From positions 1-35,697 of the forward strand of contig NZ_JACIYP010000052.1 of the NCBI RefSeq assembly GCF_014359905.1: DNA of 35,697 nt, written 5' to 3'. The notes under the pieces were generated by a model. It had not been told where the DNA came from. It did not search any database and saw nothing but the letters and a program-made list of their open reading frames with translations. The position numbers and the translations under genes were made by a program. Below are positions 17,012 through 28,898 of this stretch, one piece after another. The DNA comes from Hoeflea sp. Its GTDB lineage: Bacteria; Pseudomonadota; Alphaproteobacteria; Rhizobiales; Rhizobiaceae. The first letter of the stretch is position 1; every line of letters begins with the position of its first letter.

Positions 17012-18499
17012 ATGCCACCAAGTCTCATGGCCACCAACGACACAGTGCTCGTCACACCTGCCGCCATGGGCGCAATCGACACCGCGGCGATCGAAAGCGG
17101 CATTGACGGCTTCGGCCTGATGCAGGCCGCCGGCGCCCATGTGGCGGCGGTGTTTCTTCACCACTACGCCCAAGCCTTGCGCGCGGTCGTGCTGTGCGGT
17201 CCGGGCAACAATGGCGGCGACGGCCATGTCGCCGCCCGGCTGCTGCTGGAGAGCGGCGTCGACGTCGTCCGCTTTGGATTTGAGCCACGGCCCGGTGGCG
17301 ACGCGGCGCGGGCCCGCGAAGCCTATCCCGGCGCGCTCCTGGCCCTGAGCGACTGGCGTCCCCGCAAGGGCGATGTCGTCATCGACGCGTTGTTCGGCGC
17401 GGGCCTCGACCGGCCGGTTGGCGCGGAAATCGCCGCCGTCATCGATCTGGCCCGGGAAGCCGGCACTCCGGTCATCGCCGTCGATCTTCCCTCCGGCCTG
17501 TCGGGCCGCACAGGGGTTCCGACCGGCACCTGTTTTTCCGCCGCGCACACGGTGACCTTCGCGGCTCTCAAGCCCGGCCATCTATTGATGCCCGGGCGGG
17601 AGGTGTGCGGGCAGATGCATCTTTGCGATATCGGCATCCCCTCCCGGCTGATCACGAGCGATGATCCGATATGGCGCAATCATCCGGGTCTCTACCGCAC
17701 TCATCTGCCCCGGCCGGATGGGTCCGCGCACAAATACTCCCGCGGCCATCTGGGCGTGTTTTCCGGCCCCTTGATATCGGGCGGGGCGGCGCGCCTGTCG
17801 GCGACGGCCGGGCTCAGGGCAGGGGCGGGACTGGTGACCATGGCATCGCCTCCGGGCGCGGTCATGGTTCAGGCCACCCATCTCACCGCCGTCATGCAGC
17901 GCTCCATTGCCACGGAGACTGATCTCTCAGCCTGGCTCGAGGACAGGCGGCTGTCAGCCTTCGTCATCGGACCCGGATTTGGCGATCCCGAAAAGGCGCG
18001 CGCCTTCATCGGGCAGCTGGCGAAAACCGGACGTCCGGTGGTGCTCGATGCAGATGGACTCACCGCCTTTGAAGGAGACAGTACGGAACTCTCCGGCCTG
18101 TTCGCCGGCGCAACGAGGCTGGTGATCACCCCGCATGCGGGCGAGTTCCGGCGGCTGTTTTCCCTCCTTGCGGAGGACCTTGCCCTGTCGAAAGTCGACT
18201 GCGCACGCCTGGCTGCCGCCGCGCTCAACGCCGTGATGGTCTACAAGGGCGCCGACACCGTTATCGCGAGCCCCGACGGACGCTGCGCGGTCAACGCCGA
18301 AGCGCCGCCATGGCTGGCGACCGCCGGATCTGGCGATGTGCTGTCGGGGATTGTCGGCGGGCTTCTTGCGCAGGAAATGCCGCCGTTCGAGGCAGCCTGC
18401 GCCGGCGTTGCGCTGCATGCCCAGTCGGCGCTCTGCGCGGGCGAAAACATGACGGCGGAGGACCTTGCAACCTGTGTCAGCCTCGCCTCGCGGCCTTGA
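17012..18499 (+). CDS. nnr: Bifunctional NAD(P)H-hydrate epimerase / ADP-dependent hydrate dehydratase
   Basis: A 495-residue metabolite-repair enzyme. The N-terminal YjeF-N domain (about 10-225) epimerises NAD(P)HX and has GPGNNGGDGHVAARLL (63-78), VIDALFGAGLDRPVG and VDLPSGLSGRTG. The C-terminal ribokinase-like domain (about 235-490) dehydrates S-NAD(P)HX using ADP, with HKYSRGHLGVFSG, VIGPGFGD, LDADGLTAF, TPHAGEFRRL and the catalytic loop TAGSGDVLSGIVGG. ATG at 17012 or 17027 could start it; neither has a clear ribosome site. The placement beside glnB is a known alphaproteobacterial arrangement. The AraC gene on the other strand ends three bases after its stop. Confidence 0.95.
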   Translation: MPPSLMATNDTVLVTPAAMGAIDTAAIESGIDGFGLMQAAGAHVAAVFLHHYAQALRAVVLCGPGNNGGDGHVAARLLLESGVDVVRFGFEPRPGGDAARAREAYPGALLALSDWRPRKGDVVIDALFGAGLDRPVGAEIAAVIDLAREAGTPVIAVDLPSGLSGRTGVPTGTCFSAAHTVTFAALKPGHLLMPGREVCGQMHLCDIGIPSRLITSDDPIWRNHPGLYRTHLPRPDGSAHKYSRGHLGVFSGPLISGGAARLSATAGLRAGAGLVTMASPPGAVMVQATHLTAVMQRSIATETDLSAWLEDRRLSAFVIGPGFGDPEKARAFIGQLAKTGRPVVLDADGLTAFEGDSTELSGLFAGATRLVITPHAGEFRRLFSLLAEDLALSKVDCARLAAAALNAVMVYKGADTVIASPDGRCAVNAEAPPWLATAGSGDVLSGIVGGLLAQEMPPFEAACAGVALHAQSALCAGENMTAEDLATCVSLASRP

Positions 18500-18502
18500 G
18501 TT

Positions 18503-19336
18503 TCAGGCTGGCGCCTGGTTGCGCAGATAGGTCTTGGGCGGCGTTCCCATCATCCGGCAGAACATGGTGGTAAAGGCAGGCACGCTGTCATAGCCGAGAT
18601 CAAGCGCCACGGCGGTTACGGCTTCGCCTGCGGACAGCCGCGGCAGCGCCGCCATCAGGCAGGCCTGCTGGCGCCAGGTCGACAGGCTCAATCCGGTCTC
18701 GCGGCGGAATATCCGCGTGAAACTGCGCCGGCTCAGGCCCGCGGCATCGGCCCAGTTATCGATGCTGAGATGGGCGGAGGGCCTCGCCATGAACTCCCGG
18801 CACAGATCCGCCAGCTTCCCCTGGGACGGAAACGGCAGGCCCAGCGGCCGTTCCGGCAGTTCCAGGATCTCATGCAGCATCGCGCCCAGGAGGAAGCTTC
18901 GGCGCGGCGTCTCCGCCTCATCGCGCAGGCTGATCGCCTCGACGATGAGGCTGCGCATCAACGCTGTCATCCCGGTCACATGCAGATGCTGCGGCAGCCC
19001 GTCAATGGCGTCGGGAAGCACATAGACCGAATGCATCTCCACCCGCCCGAACGTGTCGACCGCATGGACAATGCCGGCCGGAATCCACAGCGCATGACCG
19101 GGCGGCACCATCCAGCGGCCGGCTCTGGTGGTCACAGTGACAACGCCCGCGGAGGGATGCAGCAGCTGTGCCCGCCGATGCTTGTGCTCGGCAATATGCT
19201 CGTCATCATCATAGCAATGGGAGAACGCCACGGCGGGCCCGGTCGCAGACTCGACATGGGCAAGACGCGACGCCCGGTCGCCGGCAGATTCGATCATCCG
19301 GACCGGCGCGGTCAAAGGCGGGATATCGCTGGTCAT
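18503..19336 (-). CDS. AraC-family transcriptional regulator
   Basis: A 277-residue regulator with an N-terminal cupin ligand-binding domain (EHKHRRAQLLHPSAGVV near 50-66, metal-like His51 and His53) and a C-terminal double helix-turn-helix from about 180. The DNA-binding domain contains LSRRSFTRIFRRETGLS and the second helix pair ending LGYDSVPAFTTMFCRMMGTPPKTYL, given here in two parts: LGYDSVPAFTTMF and CRMMGTPPKTYL. It is divergent from the Fsr-like exporter across 132 bases, so it is probably the local regulator of that exporter. The inducer is unknown. Confidence 0.9.
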   Translation of the reverse strand: MTSDIPPLTAPVRMIESAGDRASRLAHVESATGPAVAFSHCYDDDEHIAEHKHRRAQLLHPSAGVVTVTTRAGRWMVPPGHALWIPAGIVHAVDTFGRVEMHSVYVLPDAIDGLPQHLHVTGMTALMRSLIVEAISLRDEAETPRRSFLLGAMLHEILELPERPLGLPFPSQGKLADLCREFMARPSAHLSIDNWADAAGLSRRSFTRIFRRETGLSLSTWRQQACLMAALPRLSAGEAVTAVALDLGYDSVPAFTTMFCRMMGTPPKTYLRNQAPA

Positions 19337-19468
19337 TTCATTGGCCCAAACGCGTAAGAATTAGACCACAGCACGTAAGCGGGCTGCAGGCAAGCCCTGT
19401 ATCACTGCGGGTGAGAGGCGGAGCCGGGCCGACGCGGCGGGCTCAAGGCCGGATTCAGGGAAGAGATC

Positions 19469-20722
19469 ATGGACACGATGGGCAAACACACCGGCGCAGC
19501 GCAGCCGGTTCCGACGGCGGCCAATGCAAACCCCGCGCCTGCTGCCGGCGCTGCGGCGACACCGGCGGCGATGTCGGTCATTCTGGCGCTCAGCCTGTGC
19601 CATTTCCTCAATGACACGATGCAGTCGATGCTCTCGGCCATCTATCCGATGCTGAAGGCCAATTATGCGCTGACATTCGGCCAGATCGGGCTGTTGACCT
19701 TCACCTTCCAGTTCACCGCCTCGCTGCTGCAGCCGCTGATCGGCGCCTACACCGACAAGCGGCCGATCGGCTATGCGCTGCCGATCGGCATGGGCTTTAC
19801 CATGGTCGGGCTGGTGCTGCTGGCGGTGGCCGGCCACTACTGGCTGCTGCTCGGCGCCGCTTCGCTGGTGGGGCTCGGCTCCGCGGTGTTCCATCCCGAA
19901 TCCTCGCGCATCGCCCGGCTGGCATCGGGCGGCAGGCATGGCACGGCGCAGTCGATCTTCCAGCTTGGCGGCAATTTCGGCACCGCCGCCGGGCCGTTGC
20001 TGGCGGCCTTCATCGTAGTGCCGGGCGGGCAGGGCAGTGTCGCCTGGTTCTGCCTCGCAGCGCTCTGCGGCATGGTGATCCTGACCTGGGTCAGCCGCTG
20101 GTACGGCAATTACCGCCGCGCCGCCGCCGGCCGTCCGGCACTCTCGACCCTGCTCCGGCACAGCCGCAGACGCGTCGTCTTCACGCTCGGTATCTTGGCC
20201 CTCCTGGTGTTTTCGAAGAACATCTACATGGCGAGCTTTTCGAGCTACTACACCTTCTATGTGATGGAGCGGTTCGACGTCTCCATCCGGGATTCGCAGA
20301 TGCTGCTGTTCCTGTTCCTCGGCGCAGCCGCAGTCGGCACCATCGCCGGCGGGCCGATCGGCGACCGCATCGGCACCAAATCGGTGATCTGGGTGTCGAT
20401 CCTGGGCGTGCTGCCCTTCACCCTCATGCTGCCCTATGCCGACCTGTTCTGGACCGCGGTGCTGACCGTGATCATCGGCATGGTGCTGGCCTCGGCGTTT
20501 CCGGCCATTGTCGTCTTCGCCCAGGAAATGGTGCCAGGAAGGGTGGGGCTGATCGCCGGCCTGTTCTTCGGCTTCGCCTTCGGCATGGGCGGCATCGCGG
20601 CGGCGGTGCTGGGACAGATCGCCGACATCAAGGGCATCGTCTATGTCTACACGCTCTGCTCCTACCTGCCGTTCCTCGGGCTGCTGACCATCCTCCTGCC
20701 GAAGGAACCACGGACGGCGTAG
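19469..20722 (+). CDS. MFS transporter, fosmidomycin-resistance (Fsr) type
   Basis: A 417-residue major facilitator protein with about 12 transmembrane helices after an Ala/Pro-rich N-terminal tail of about 35 residues. The first helix holds LSLCHFLNDTMQSMLSAIYP, the hallmark of the Fsr family (His and Asn-Asp). GAYTDKRPIGYALPIGMGF (about 91-109) is the loop 2-3 region. Fsr-type proteins export fosmidomycin or related compounds by proton antiport. GGAAGAG lies before the ATG. The AraC regulator is divergent and likely controls it. Substrate is inferred only from family. Confidence 0.88.
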   Translation: MDTMGKHTGAAQPVPTAANANPAPAAGAAATPAAMSVILALSLCHFLNDTMQSMLSAIYPMLKANYALTFGQIGLLTFTFQFTASLLQPLIGAYTDKRPIGYALPIGMGFTMVGLVLLAVAGHYWLLLGAASLVGLGSAVFHPESSRIARLASGGRHGTAQSIFQLGGNFGTAAGPLLAAFIVVPGGQGSVAWFCLAALCGMVILTWVSRWYGNYRRAAAGRPALSTLLRHSRRRVVFTLGILALLVFSKNIYMASFSSYYTFYVMERFDVSIRDSQMLLFLFLGAAAVGTIAGGPIGDRIGTKSVIWVSILGVLPFTLMLPYADLFWTAVLTVIIGMVLASAFPAIVVFAQEMVPGRVGLIAGLFFGFAFGMGGIAAAVLGQIADIKGIVYVYTLCSYLPFLGLLTILLPKEPRTA

Positions 20723-20843
20723 CGGTCGAAGGCCGCTCGCGCACAGATGTGCAGCGGTCTTGCGATAACGACATGCCCAGGCAAAGAACTCAGGCGTCAC
20801 CCGAATCCGTTTGAATGCGACACGCTTGTCTTGTGCCTGTTGC

Positions 20844-20866
20844 CGCTTCCTGTGAGACAGGAAGCG
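20844..20866. repeat. 9-bp hairpin after the MFS gene
   Basis: CGCTTCCTG at 20844-20852 and CAGGAAGCG at 20858-20866 are perfect inverted copies around TGAGA. No T run follows. It sits 121 bases after the MFS stop in the convergent gap with hsp20 and may terminate or stabilise either transcript. Confidence 0.5.
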
Positions 20867-20918
20867 CTGGAGAAGGGCGCCGCCCTCTGCCCGCGATGGG
20901 GGATGGATCGAGCGACGC

Positions 20919-20957
20919 GCCGGCCGGAGCGGGAGTCGGACTGTTGCTCCGGCCGGC
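20919..20957. terminator. 12-bp hairpin downstream of hsp20
   Basis: GCCGGCCGGAGC at 20919-20930 and GCTCCGGCCGGC at 20946-20957 form a perfect 12-bp stem with a 15-base loop. On the minus strand it begins 11 bases past the hsp20 stop. It lacks a T run but is the strongest structure in this convergent gap. Confidence 0.55.
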
Positions 20958-20968
20958 TGCTTGCTGTG

Positions 20969-21454
20969 TCAGCCGCCAATCTTGATCTTGCGTTCGCCTG
21001 CCTGCTGCCCGGGCTTCTTGGGCATGGTCACCTTGAGCACGCCTTTTTCAAAACGCGCATCGATTGCGTCCTGGTCGACCCGGTCGGGGATCGGGAACGA
21101 GCGCAGGAACGAGCCGTAATTGCGCTCGAGCACGACGCTCTGGTCCTGCCGCGACTCGTGCGAAACGGTCTTTTCGCCCTTCAATGTCAGCATGCCATCG
21201 GAGATCGTCAGGTCGACCTCCTCCTCGGCCATGCCAGGAAGCTCGGCGGCCAGCGTGATCGCTGCATCATTTTCGGTGATATCGATCGCAGGGCGCACCG
21301 CACCCTCGGTCATCAGCGACGGAAACCCGGTCTTGCTTGCAGTGGTCATGGAGTTGCCGAAGAACCGCTCCACCATGCTGTCCATTTCCTTGCGGAAGTC
21401 ATCGAACAGTCCGGGTGACCGGGTGACGGGAAGGTTTTCTTTCGTATCGGCCAT
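20969..21454 (-). CDS. Small heat-shock protein, Hsp20 family
   Basis: A 161-residue ATP-independent chaperone that holds unfolding proteins in oligomers. The alpha-crystallin domain spans about 55-150: RPAIDITENDAAITLAAELP, VDLTISDGMLTLKGEK, RNYGSFLRSFPIPDRVD and the final FEKGVLKVTMPK; the tail has the KIKI form of the I-x-I anchoring motif. The start at 21454 is set by AAGGAGA five bases upstream. The leader contains inverted repeats next to the ribosome site, a possible temperature sensor. It lies between the convergent MFS gene and the SDR gene on the same strand. Confidence 0.93.
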   Translation of the reverse strand: MADTKENLPVTRSPGLFDDFRKEMDSMVERFFGNSMTTASKTGFPSLMTEGAVRPAIDITENDAAITLAAELPGMAEEEVDLTISDGMLTLKGEKTVSHESRQDQSVVLERNYGSFLRSFPIPDRVDQDAIDARFEKGVLKVTMPKKPGQQAGERKIKIGG

Positions 21455-21459
21455 AATGG

Positions 21460-21540
21460 TCTCCTTTTCATTACGTGCGGGTTGAGGGGTGAATGAAAGC
21501 ATGCCAGCAATGGGGCATGCAGCCATTGACGGTGGTCAAT
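21460..21540 (-). promoter_or_regulatory. Structured hsp20 leader and promoter region
   Basis: On the minus strand three stems can form. UUUCAUU (21498-21492) pairs with AAUGAAA (21472-21466), which runs into the ribosome site (21466-21460). Upstream, GCATGCC/GGCATGC (21499-21505 and 21514-21520) pairs around an 8-base loop, and ATTGAC/GTCAAT (21525-21530 and 21535-21540) around GGTG. TTGACC with CCCCAT 18 bases later is only a weak promoter candidate. Rhizobial small heat-shock genes often carry ROSE-type RNA thermometers; whether this is one is inference. Confidence 0.4.
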
Positions 21541-21632
21541 AAAAGAGCTGAAGCCGCATCAAAGGCCTCGGCCCGGACGGTGCGGCGCGCGGATTCAGGA
21601 TTGCCCGCGCGCCCAGCGTCAAGGCGCCGAGA

Positions 21633-22403
21633 CTATTGCGCGACGTAACCGCCATCGACGGGGATAATGGCGCCAAGCATGAATGCGGCTTCAGGCGACG
21701 AGAGCCAGACGATCAGGTTGGCCACTTCTTCCGGCGTGCCGATACGGCCCATCGGATGCAGCGGGTCCATCATCTCCCTGCTGGACTGGGCGCCGGCGGT
21801 TGCCTGGTCGGCCAGCGAATCGAGCATCCGCGTATCGATCCCGCCGGGACAGACGGCATTGGTCCGGATTCCGTCCTTGCCATATTCAAGCGCCGCATTC
21901 TTGGTCATGCCGATAACGGCATGCTTGGAGGCGACATAGGGCGACAGGCCCGGAAACCCGATCAGCCCGGCAATCGACGACAGGTTGACGATGCTGCCGC
22001 CGCCACTCTTCAGCATGTGCCGGATTTCAGCCTGCATGCACAGGAAGGTGCCCTTGGCGTTGACCCTCATGATGCTGTCGTAATTGGCTTCCGTCTGATC
22101 GGTGAAGGGAGCGATGCCGCCTTCAATGCCCGCATTGTTGACGGCGCAATCGAGCCGTCCATACTCGTCGACTACGCCGGCCACCAGGGCCGCGACATCG
22201 TCTGCCTTCGACACGTCGGCGCGCTGGAAAATGGCTGTGCCGCCCGCCTTGTGAATCAGTGAAACCGTTTCCTCGCCCGCGGAAACATGAATGTCGGAAA
22301 CCACCACCTTGGCGCCTTCCGCAGCGAATTTAAGCGCTGTCGCGCGGCCGATGCCTGCGCCCGATCCCGTAACCAGGGCAGTCTTTCCGTCAAACATAGC
22401 CAT
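21633..22403 (-). CDS. Short-chain dehydrogenase/reductase (SDR)
   Basis: A 256-residue classical SDR. The cofactor motif is TGSGAGIG (12-19), NNAG is at 89-92, and the catalytic set is Asn114, Ser143 in NLSSIAG, Tyr156 and Lys160 in YVASK. Asp37 after strand 2 (VVVSDIH) suggests NAD(H) preference. The C-terminal segment PVDGGYVAQ is typical. GGGAGAG precedes the ATG. It oxidises or reduces an unknown alcohol/ketone substrate. It is divergent from the DUF2254 gene. Confidence 0.93.
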   Translation of the reverse strand: MAMFDGKTALVTGSGAGIGRATALKFAAEGAKVVVSDIHVSAGEETVSLIHKAGGTAIFQRADVSKADDVAALVAGVVDEYGRLDCAVNNAGIEGGIAPFTDQTEANYDSIMRVNAKGTFLCMQAEIRHMLKSGGGSIVNLSSIAGLIGFPGLSPYVASKHAVIGMTKNAALEYGKDGIRTNAVCPGGIDTRMLDSLADQATAGAQSSREMMDPLHPMGRIGTPEEVANLIVWLSSPEAAFMLGAIIPVDGGYVAQ

Positions 22404-22592
22404 TGTACTCTCCCGTCAATGTAATAGTGGTTGTCTGATCATGGGGGCTATGGTGCGGTGGCGCTTTGACGCATATCAAGCCAGGGTGAAAATCGGATCC
22501 ACCGGTCTGCCTTGCGCAAGGCCTGGCATGAGCAGCCGCAACGCAAGCTGAACTTCCCCGGGGCGCGCGGCAAAGCAATTGGAGCGTTGAGT

Positions 22593-23864
22593 TTGAGTTT
22601 TTTCTACAATTCGCTGAAGGATTATCTGGCCGAGCGGCTCTGGCTGCGGCCGGCTTTATTCGGGATGATCGCGGTGCTTGTCGTGGCTGCCGCAACCGGC
22701 GTCGACCAGATTGTGGGGCAGCCCTTTGCCTTTGAGATCGAGAAGGAAACCATCGACGGCCTGCTGACGATCATGGCGACCGCCATGCTGACGGTGGCGA
22801 CATTCGCGGTCTCGGTGATGCTGTCTGCCTATGTGGCGGCGGTGAACGCAAGCACGCCGCGGGCTTTCTCCATACTTGTGGCGGACTCGACCTCGAAGCA
22901 GGCGATCTCCACCTTCATCGGCGCCTTCACCTTCTCGGTGGTGGGGCTGATCGGCCTGAATGTCGGTTTCATCCAGTCCACCGGGCGGATCCTGATGTTC
23001 TTTGCGACACTCTGTGTGTTCACGACTGTGGTGGTGACGCTGATCTACTGGATCGATCATGTCGCCCGGATCAGCACCGTCACCTCGACCATCGACAAGG
23101 TCTCAAGCCGCGCCACGAACATGCTCAGCCGTCATCTCACCAATCCGGGGCATGGCGGAACGCCGGTCTTCGCCAACGCCGTGCCGCCGGACGGCGCGCT
23201 GGCGATCCTGTCGATGCATACCGGAACCGTTCAGTTCATCGATGTCGACGCCCTTTCGGCTCTTGCCGACGACATCGGGGTCACCGTGCATGTGGCGGTG
23301 CGGCTGGGCGACCTTGTCGGCCAGGGCAGGGAGATCGTCTGGATCTATGGGTGTCCTGCAGATGCCGTTGATGAAGCCGGCAAGCGACGGATCTGCGGCG
23401 CCATCCGGATCGGCGAAAGCCGGCATCGCAGCGAAGACCCGGTCCTGGCCTTGAAGACGCTGTCGGAAATCGGCGATCGCGCTCTCTCGCCCGGCATCAA
23501 TGATCCGGGCACCGCCAATGATATTCTCGATGCGCTCGTGCAGGTGTTTGCGAACGCCACGAAGGTCAGCAACGAGGCCGGGACCGCCCGTCAGCATCCG
23601 CGTGTGCTCGTGCCGATCGTCGAGCCGGACGTCATTCTGACCGCCGCCTTTGAACAGATCGCGCGCGACGGGGCCGGGTTTGTCGAGGTCGCCGTCCATC
23701 TCCAGCATGCGCTGCGTGCCATCGCGCGTTGCGTTCCGGCGATTTGGGCCGTGGCGTTGAAGGAGCAGTCGGCGCGGGCCCTGGATCGTTCGCGCGCAGC
23801 GCTCACCCATCCCCACGATCTCGGACGGGTCGAAGCCGCAGCGATCCTGGCGAGCGAACTGTGA
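22593..23864 (+). CDS. DUF2254 domain membrane protein
   Basis: A 423-residue inner-membrane protein matching DUF2254. Four membrane helices occupy the first 150 residues (about 19-38, 57-86, 107-129 and 134-156); the rest is a cytoplasmic alpha/beta domain with DVDALSALADDIG and the conserved ALSPGINDPGTANDILDAL, here near 295-313. TTG at 22593 is chosen because GGAG lies eight bases upstream and the protein then starts MSFFYNSLKDYLAERLWLRP as in its relatives; TTG at 22587 is a second option. The role is unknown; the architecture suggests a channel or osmotic sensor. Confidence 0.85.
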   Translation: MSFFYNSLKDYLAERLWLRPALFGMIAVLVVAAATGVDQIVGQPFAFEIEKETIDGLLTIMATAMLTVATFAVSVMLSAYVAAVNASTPRAFSILVADSTSKQAISTFIGAFTFSVVGLIGLNVGFIQSTGRILMFFATLCVFTTVVVTLIYWIDHVARISTVTSTIDKVSSRATNMLSRHLTNPGHGGTPVFANAVPPDGALAILSMHTGTVQFIDVDALSALADDIGVTVHVAVRLGDLVGQGREIVWIYGCPADAVDEAGKRRICGAIRIGESRHRSEDPVLALKTLSEIGDRALSPGINDPGTANDILDALVQVFANATKVSNEAGTARQHPRVLVPIVEPDVILTAAFEQIARDGAGFVEVAVHLQHALRAIARCVPAIWAVALKEQSARALDRSRAALTHPHDLGRVEAAAILASEL

Positions 23865-23960
23865 ATGGAAGGCGCGTCGCGCTGTGGCAGACCCATCCGG
23901 GCCAGCCCTGCCGACCTGCGGCCCCAGGGCGCGTCGCGCCAGCCGTTCGGCCAATGGAGC

Positions 23961-24761
23961 TCACACCAGCTTCTGCAGCGCCATGGCGCCATGCGGGGCG
24001 TTGACCTTTCCGCCGGTGATGAAAAAGGCGAACACATCGCGCGGTTTTTTCGCGGCCGTCCGTTCCGCCGCGACCCGCGGCAGATCATCGGGCGCGCCAC
24101 CGCCGGCATAGGTCTTGAACCGGTCCGCCCAGCGCGTGATGGCGTCAGGCGGGTAGCAGGTCGCGATGTCGTCGGAGCCTTTCTGCAGCCGGGCATAGAC
24201 GAAATCGCCGGTCACGTCGGCAAACATCGGATAGTCGTCATGGTCGGCCAGCACCGCCGCGACCTCGTATCTGGCCAGCAGATCGATGAATTCCGGAACC
24301 TGGAACGAGGCATGGCGCGGTTCGACAACGTGGCGCAGCGCAATCCCGTCCTGGCTCTTCGGCAGCAGCTGCAGGAACGCCTCGAAATCCTCCGGGTCAA
24401 AGGCCTTGGTGGCCATGAACTGCCACAGAATCGGCCCCAGCCGGTCACCCAGCTCGGTAATGCCCTGGGTCAGGAATTTCCCGATCGACGGGCTCGCCTC
24501 GGCCAGCACCTTGCGATTGGTGCAATAGCGGCTGGCCTTGAGCGAGAACACGAAGCCATCCGGCACGTCTGACGCCCATTTGGCGAAGGTCGCCGGCTTC
24601 TGGCTGCCGTAATAGGTGCCGTTGACCTCGATGGCGGCAAGCTCCCGGCCCGCATGCTGCAACTGTTTTGTCTTGGGCAGTTTCGGCGGATAGAAACTCT
24701 CGTTCCAGGGCTCGAACACCCAGCCGCCGATGCCGGTTCGGATGGTTCCGGATGGGGTCAT
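23961..24761 (-). CDS. DUF72 domain-containing protein
   Basis: A 266-residue TIM-barrel-like protein of the DUF72 (YecE) family. Characteristic pieces are RTGIGGWVFEPWNESFYP near the N-terminus, AIEVNGTYYGSQKPATFAKW (43-62), FVFSLKASRYCTNRK, LRHVVEPRHASF and FVYARLQ. ATG at 24761 is set by GGAGAA eight bases upstream. The family is widespread and still without an agreed function. The nearest gene on the opposite strand, DUF2254, ends 96 bases away. Confidence 0.9.
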   Translation of the reverse strand: MTPSGTIRTGIGGWVFEPWNESFYPPKLPKTKQLQHAGRELAAIEVNGTYYGSQKPATFAKWASDVPDGFVFSLKASRYCTNRKVLAEASPSIGKFLTQGITELGDRLGPILWQFMATKAFDPEDFEAFLQLLPKSQDGIALRHVVEPRHASFQVPEFIDLLARYEVAAVLADHDDYPMFADVTGDFVYARLQKGSDDIATCYPPDAITRWADRFKTYAGGGAPDDLPRVAAERTAAKKPRDVFAFFITGGKVNAPHGAMALQKLV

Positions 24762-24923
24762 GTTGGTTTCTCCGTTGCTGGCCTGCCGAGGTGGACGGTG
24801 CGAGAGTGTCATTGCGCGCCGCAAATTTCCAGCGCCGAGATCGTATCCGTTCACCGCTGCTGACATGTCCGGTCCGCGGCGCCCGGACGCCACCCGAGCC
24901 TGCCGCCACGGCCGGGATTGAGA

Positions 24924-25847
24924 CTATTGCCCGGCCAACAGCAGCACGGCAATCTTGCGGCCCTGGCCGTCGGCGGCGATGACGAAACCGATATTGCCCA
25001 GCGATCCATCCTTCAGGATGGCGCGGGAGCGGCGGCTCTCGCTCCATTTGCCCACAAAGAAATAGACGTCCGAATTGGTAGGCTCCGCGCCGCAGCCGCC
25101 GCATTCGCCGTACAGGACCTGGTAGTCGCGCCAGTCAAGGCCCGGCGGCAGATCGTCGTGCAGGCGGATTTGCGAGAGGCCGACGGCGGCGGGATCGACC
25201 GCCGCAAGTTTCGCCTCGAGATGGCCGCGCAGGCGGGCGTCGGCGCTGACCCGGCTCGACCCCGACCGCTCGCCGTTGATGATCGCGGCGGCAAGTTCTG
25301 TTTGCGCCTGCGGGCCGATCGCTTCCACCTTGCCGCCTGGCACCTCGCCGCGCGGTGCGCCGGGGCCTGCGAAGGTCTCGACGCCGTAGCGGTTGCCGCG
25401 GCTGTCCTGCACCACGGCGAAGCCGTAGCCGTTCAGCCCTTCCGCAAGGATATTGGCGCGGTGGCCGGGACTGTTCATCCAGCCCTTGTGCATATCGTCC
25501 ACCGCCGATGTGTCGGGCTGCTCCCGGCATCCGGTGCAGCGGGAGATGTTCTCGCGCACCACACGGCCATCGCCGCCGCCGGCCTTCCGGTAGCGGTCGA
25601 GCACCGTCCCGCCTTCCGGCGAGGTGTGGGAAAAATAGCCGCGCTCGAGCATGTCGCGGGCATGGGCGAGGGCTGCCTGGTTTAACGTGTCCTCAAGCTC
25701 GAGCCGCCCCAGCCCCTCGGCGCGCCGGTCCTTGTTGACCAGCGACAGGCTGCGCGCGCGCAGGGCGTCGATATCATCAGGCGCCTGCGCCGATGCCGGA
25801 GCAGCCAGCAAGATGAGGGCAAGGAAAACTGTCAGATGTGCGATCAT
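24924..25847 (-). CDS. Secreted CAP-domain (SCP-like) protein with C-terminal extension
   Basis: A 307-residue exported protein with a signal peptide (MIAHLTVFLALILLAAPASA, 1-20). The CAP domain (about 30-165) shows LVNKDRRAEGLGRL, FSHTSPEGGT, the ENIS segment and MNSPGHRANIL with the conserved His. Bacterial CAP proteins of this group are extracytoplasmic and of unclear activity. After it comes a domain of about 140 residues that I do not recognise, with GECGGCGAEPTNSD near 245; the CAP domain itself has CTGC near 104. These two CxxC-like pairs suggest disulphides or metal binding. The N-terminal region lacks a strong ribosome site. Confidence 0.85.
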   Translation of the reverse strand: MIAHLTVFLALILLAAPASAQAPDDIDALRARSLSLVNKDRRAEGLGRLELEDTLNQAALAHARDMLERGYFSHTSPEGGTVLDRYRKAGGGDGRVVRENISRCTGCREQPDTSAVDDMHKGWMNSPGHRANILAEGLNGYGFAVVQDSRGNRYGVETFAGPGAPRGEVPGGKVEAIGPQAQTELAAAIINGERSGSSRVSADARLRGHLEAKLAAVDPAAVGLSQIRLHDDLPPGLDWRDYQVLYGECGGCGAEPTNSDVYFFVGKWSESRRSRAILKDGSLGNIGFVIAADGQGRKIAVLLLAGQ

Positions 25848-25976
25848 GAAGAGGTAACCGCTGGACGCGGCTGCGGTTCCGGAGAAACGAGGCGCGATCG
25901 GACTTTCGCGCTTTCAGCCACCGTTGCCAACATCACAACAACATCGTCGACGGGTGCCCGGAAGTGCCGCTCCCGA

Positions 25977-28898
<2,922 letters not shown>

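Noticed and set aside
20747..21418. Open frame on the plus strand over hsp20
   Set aside because: Mostly antisense to hsp20 and through the two hairpins; no supporting features.
21508..21539. Heat-shock sigma factor promoter of hsp20
   Set aside because: TTGACC and CCCCAT are present on the minus strand but 18 bases apart, longer than the usual spacing for the sigma-32 type; mentioned only as weak.
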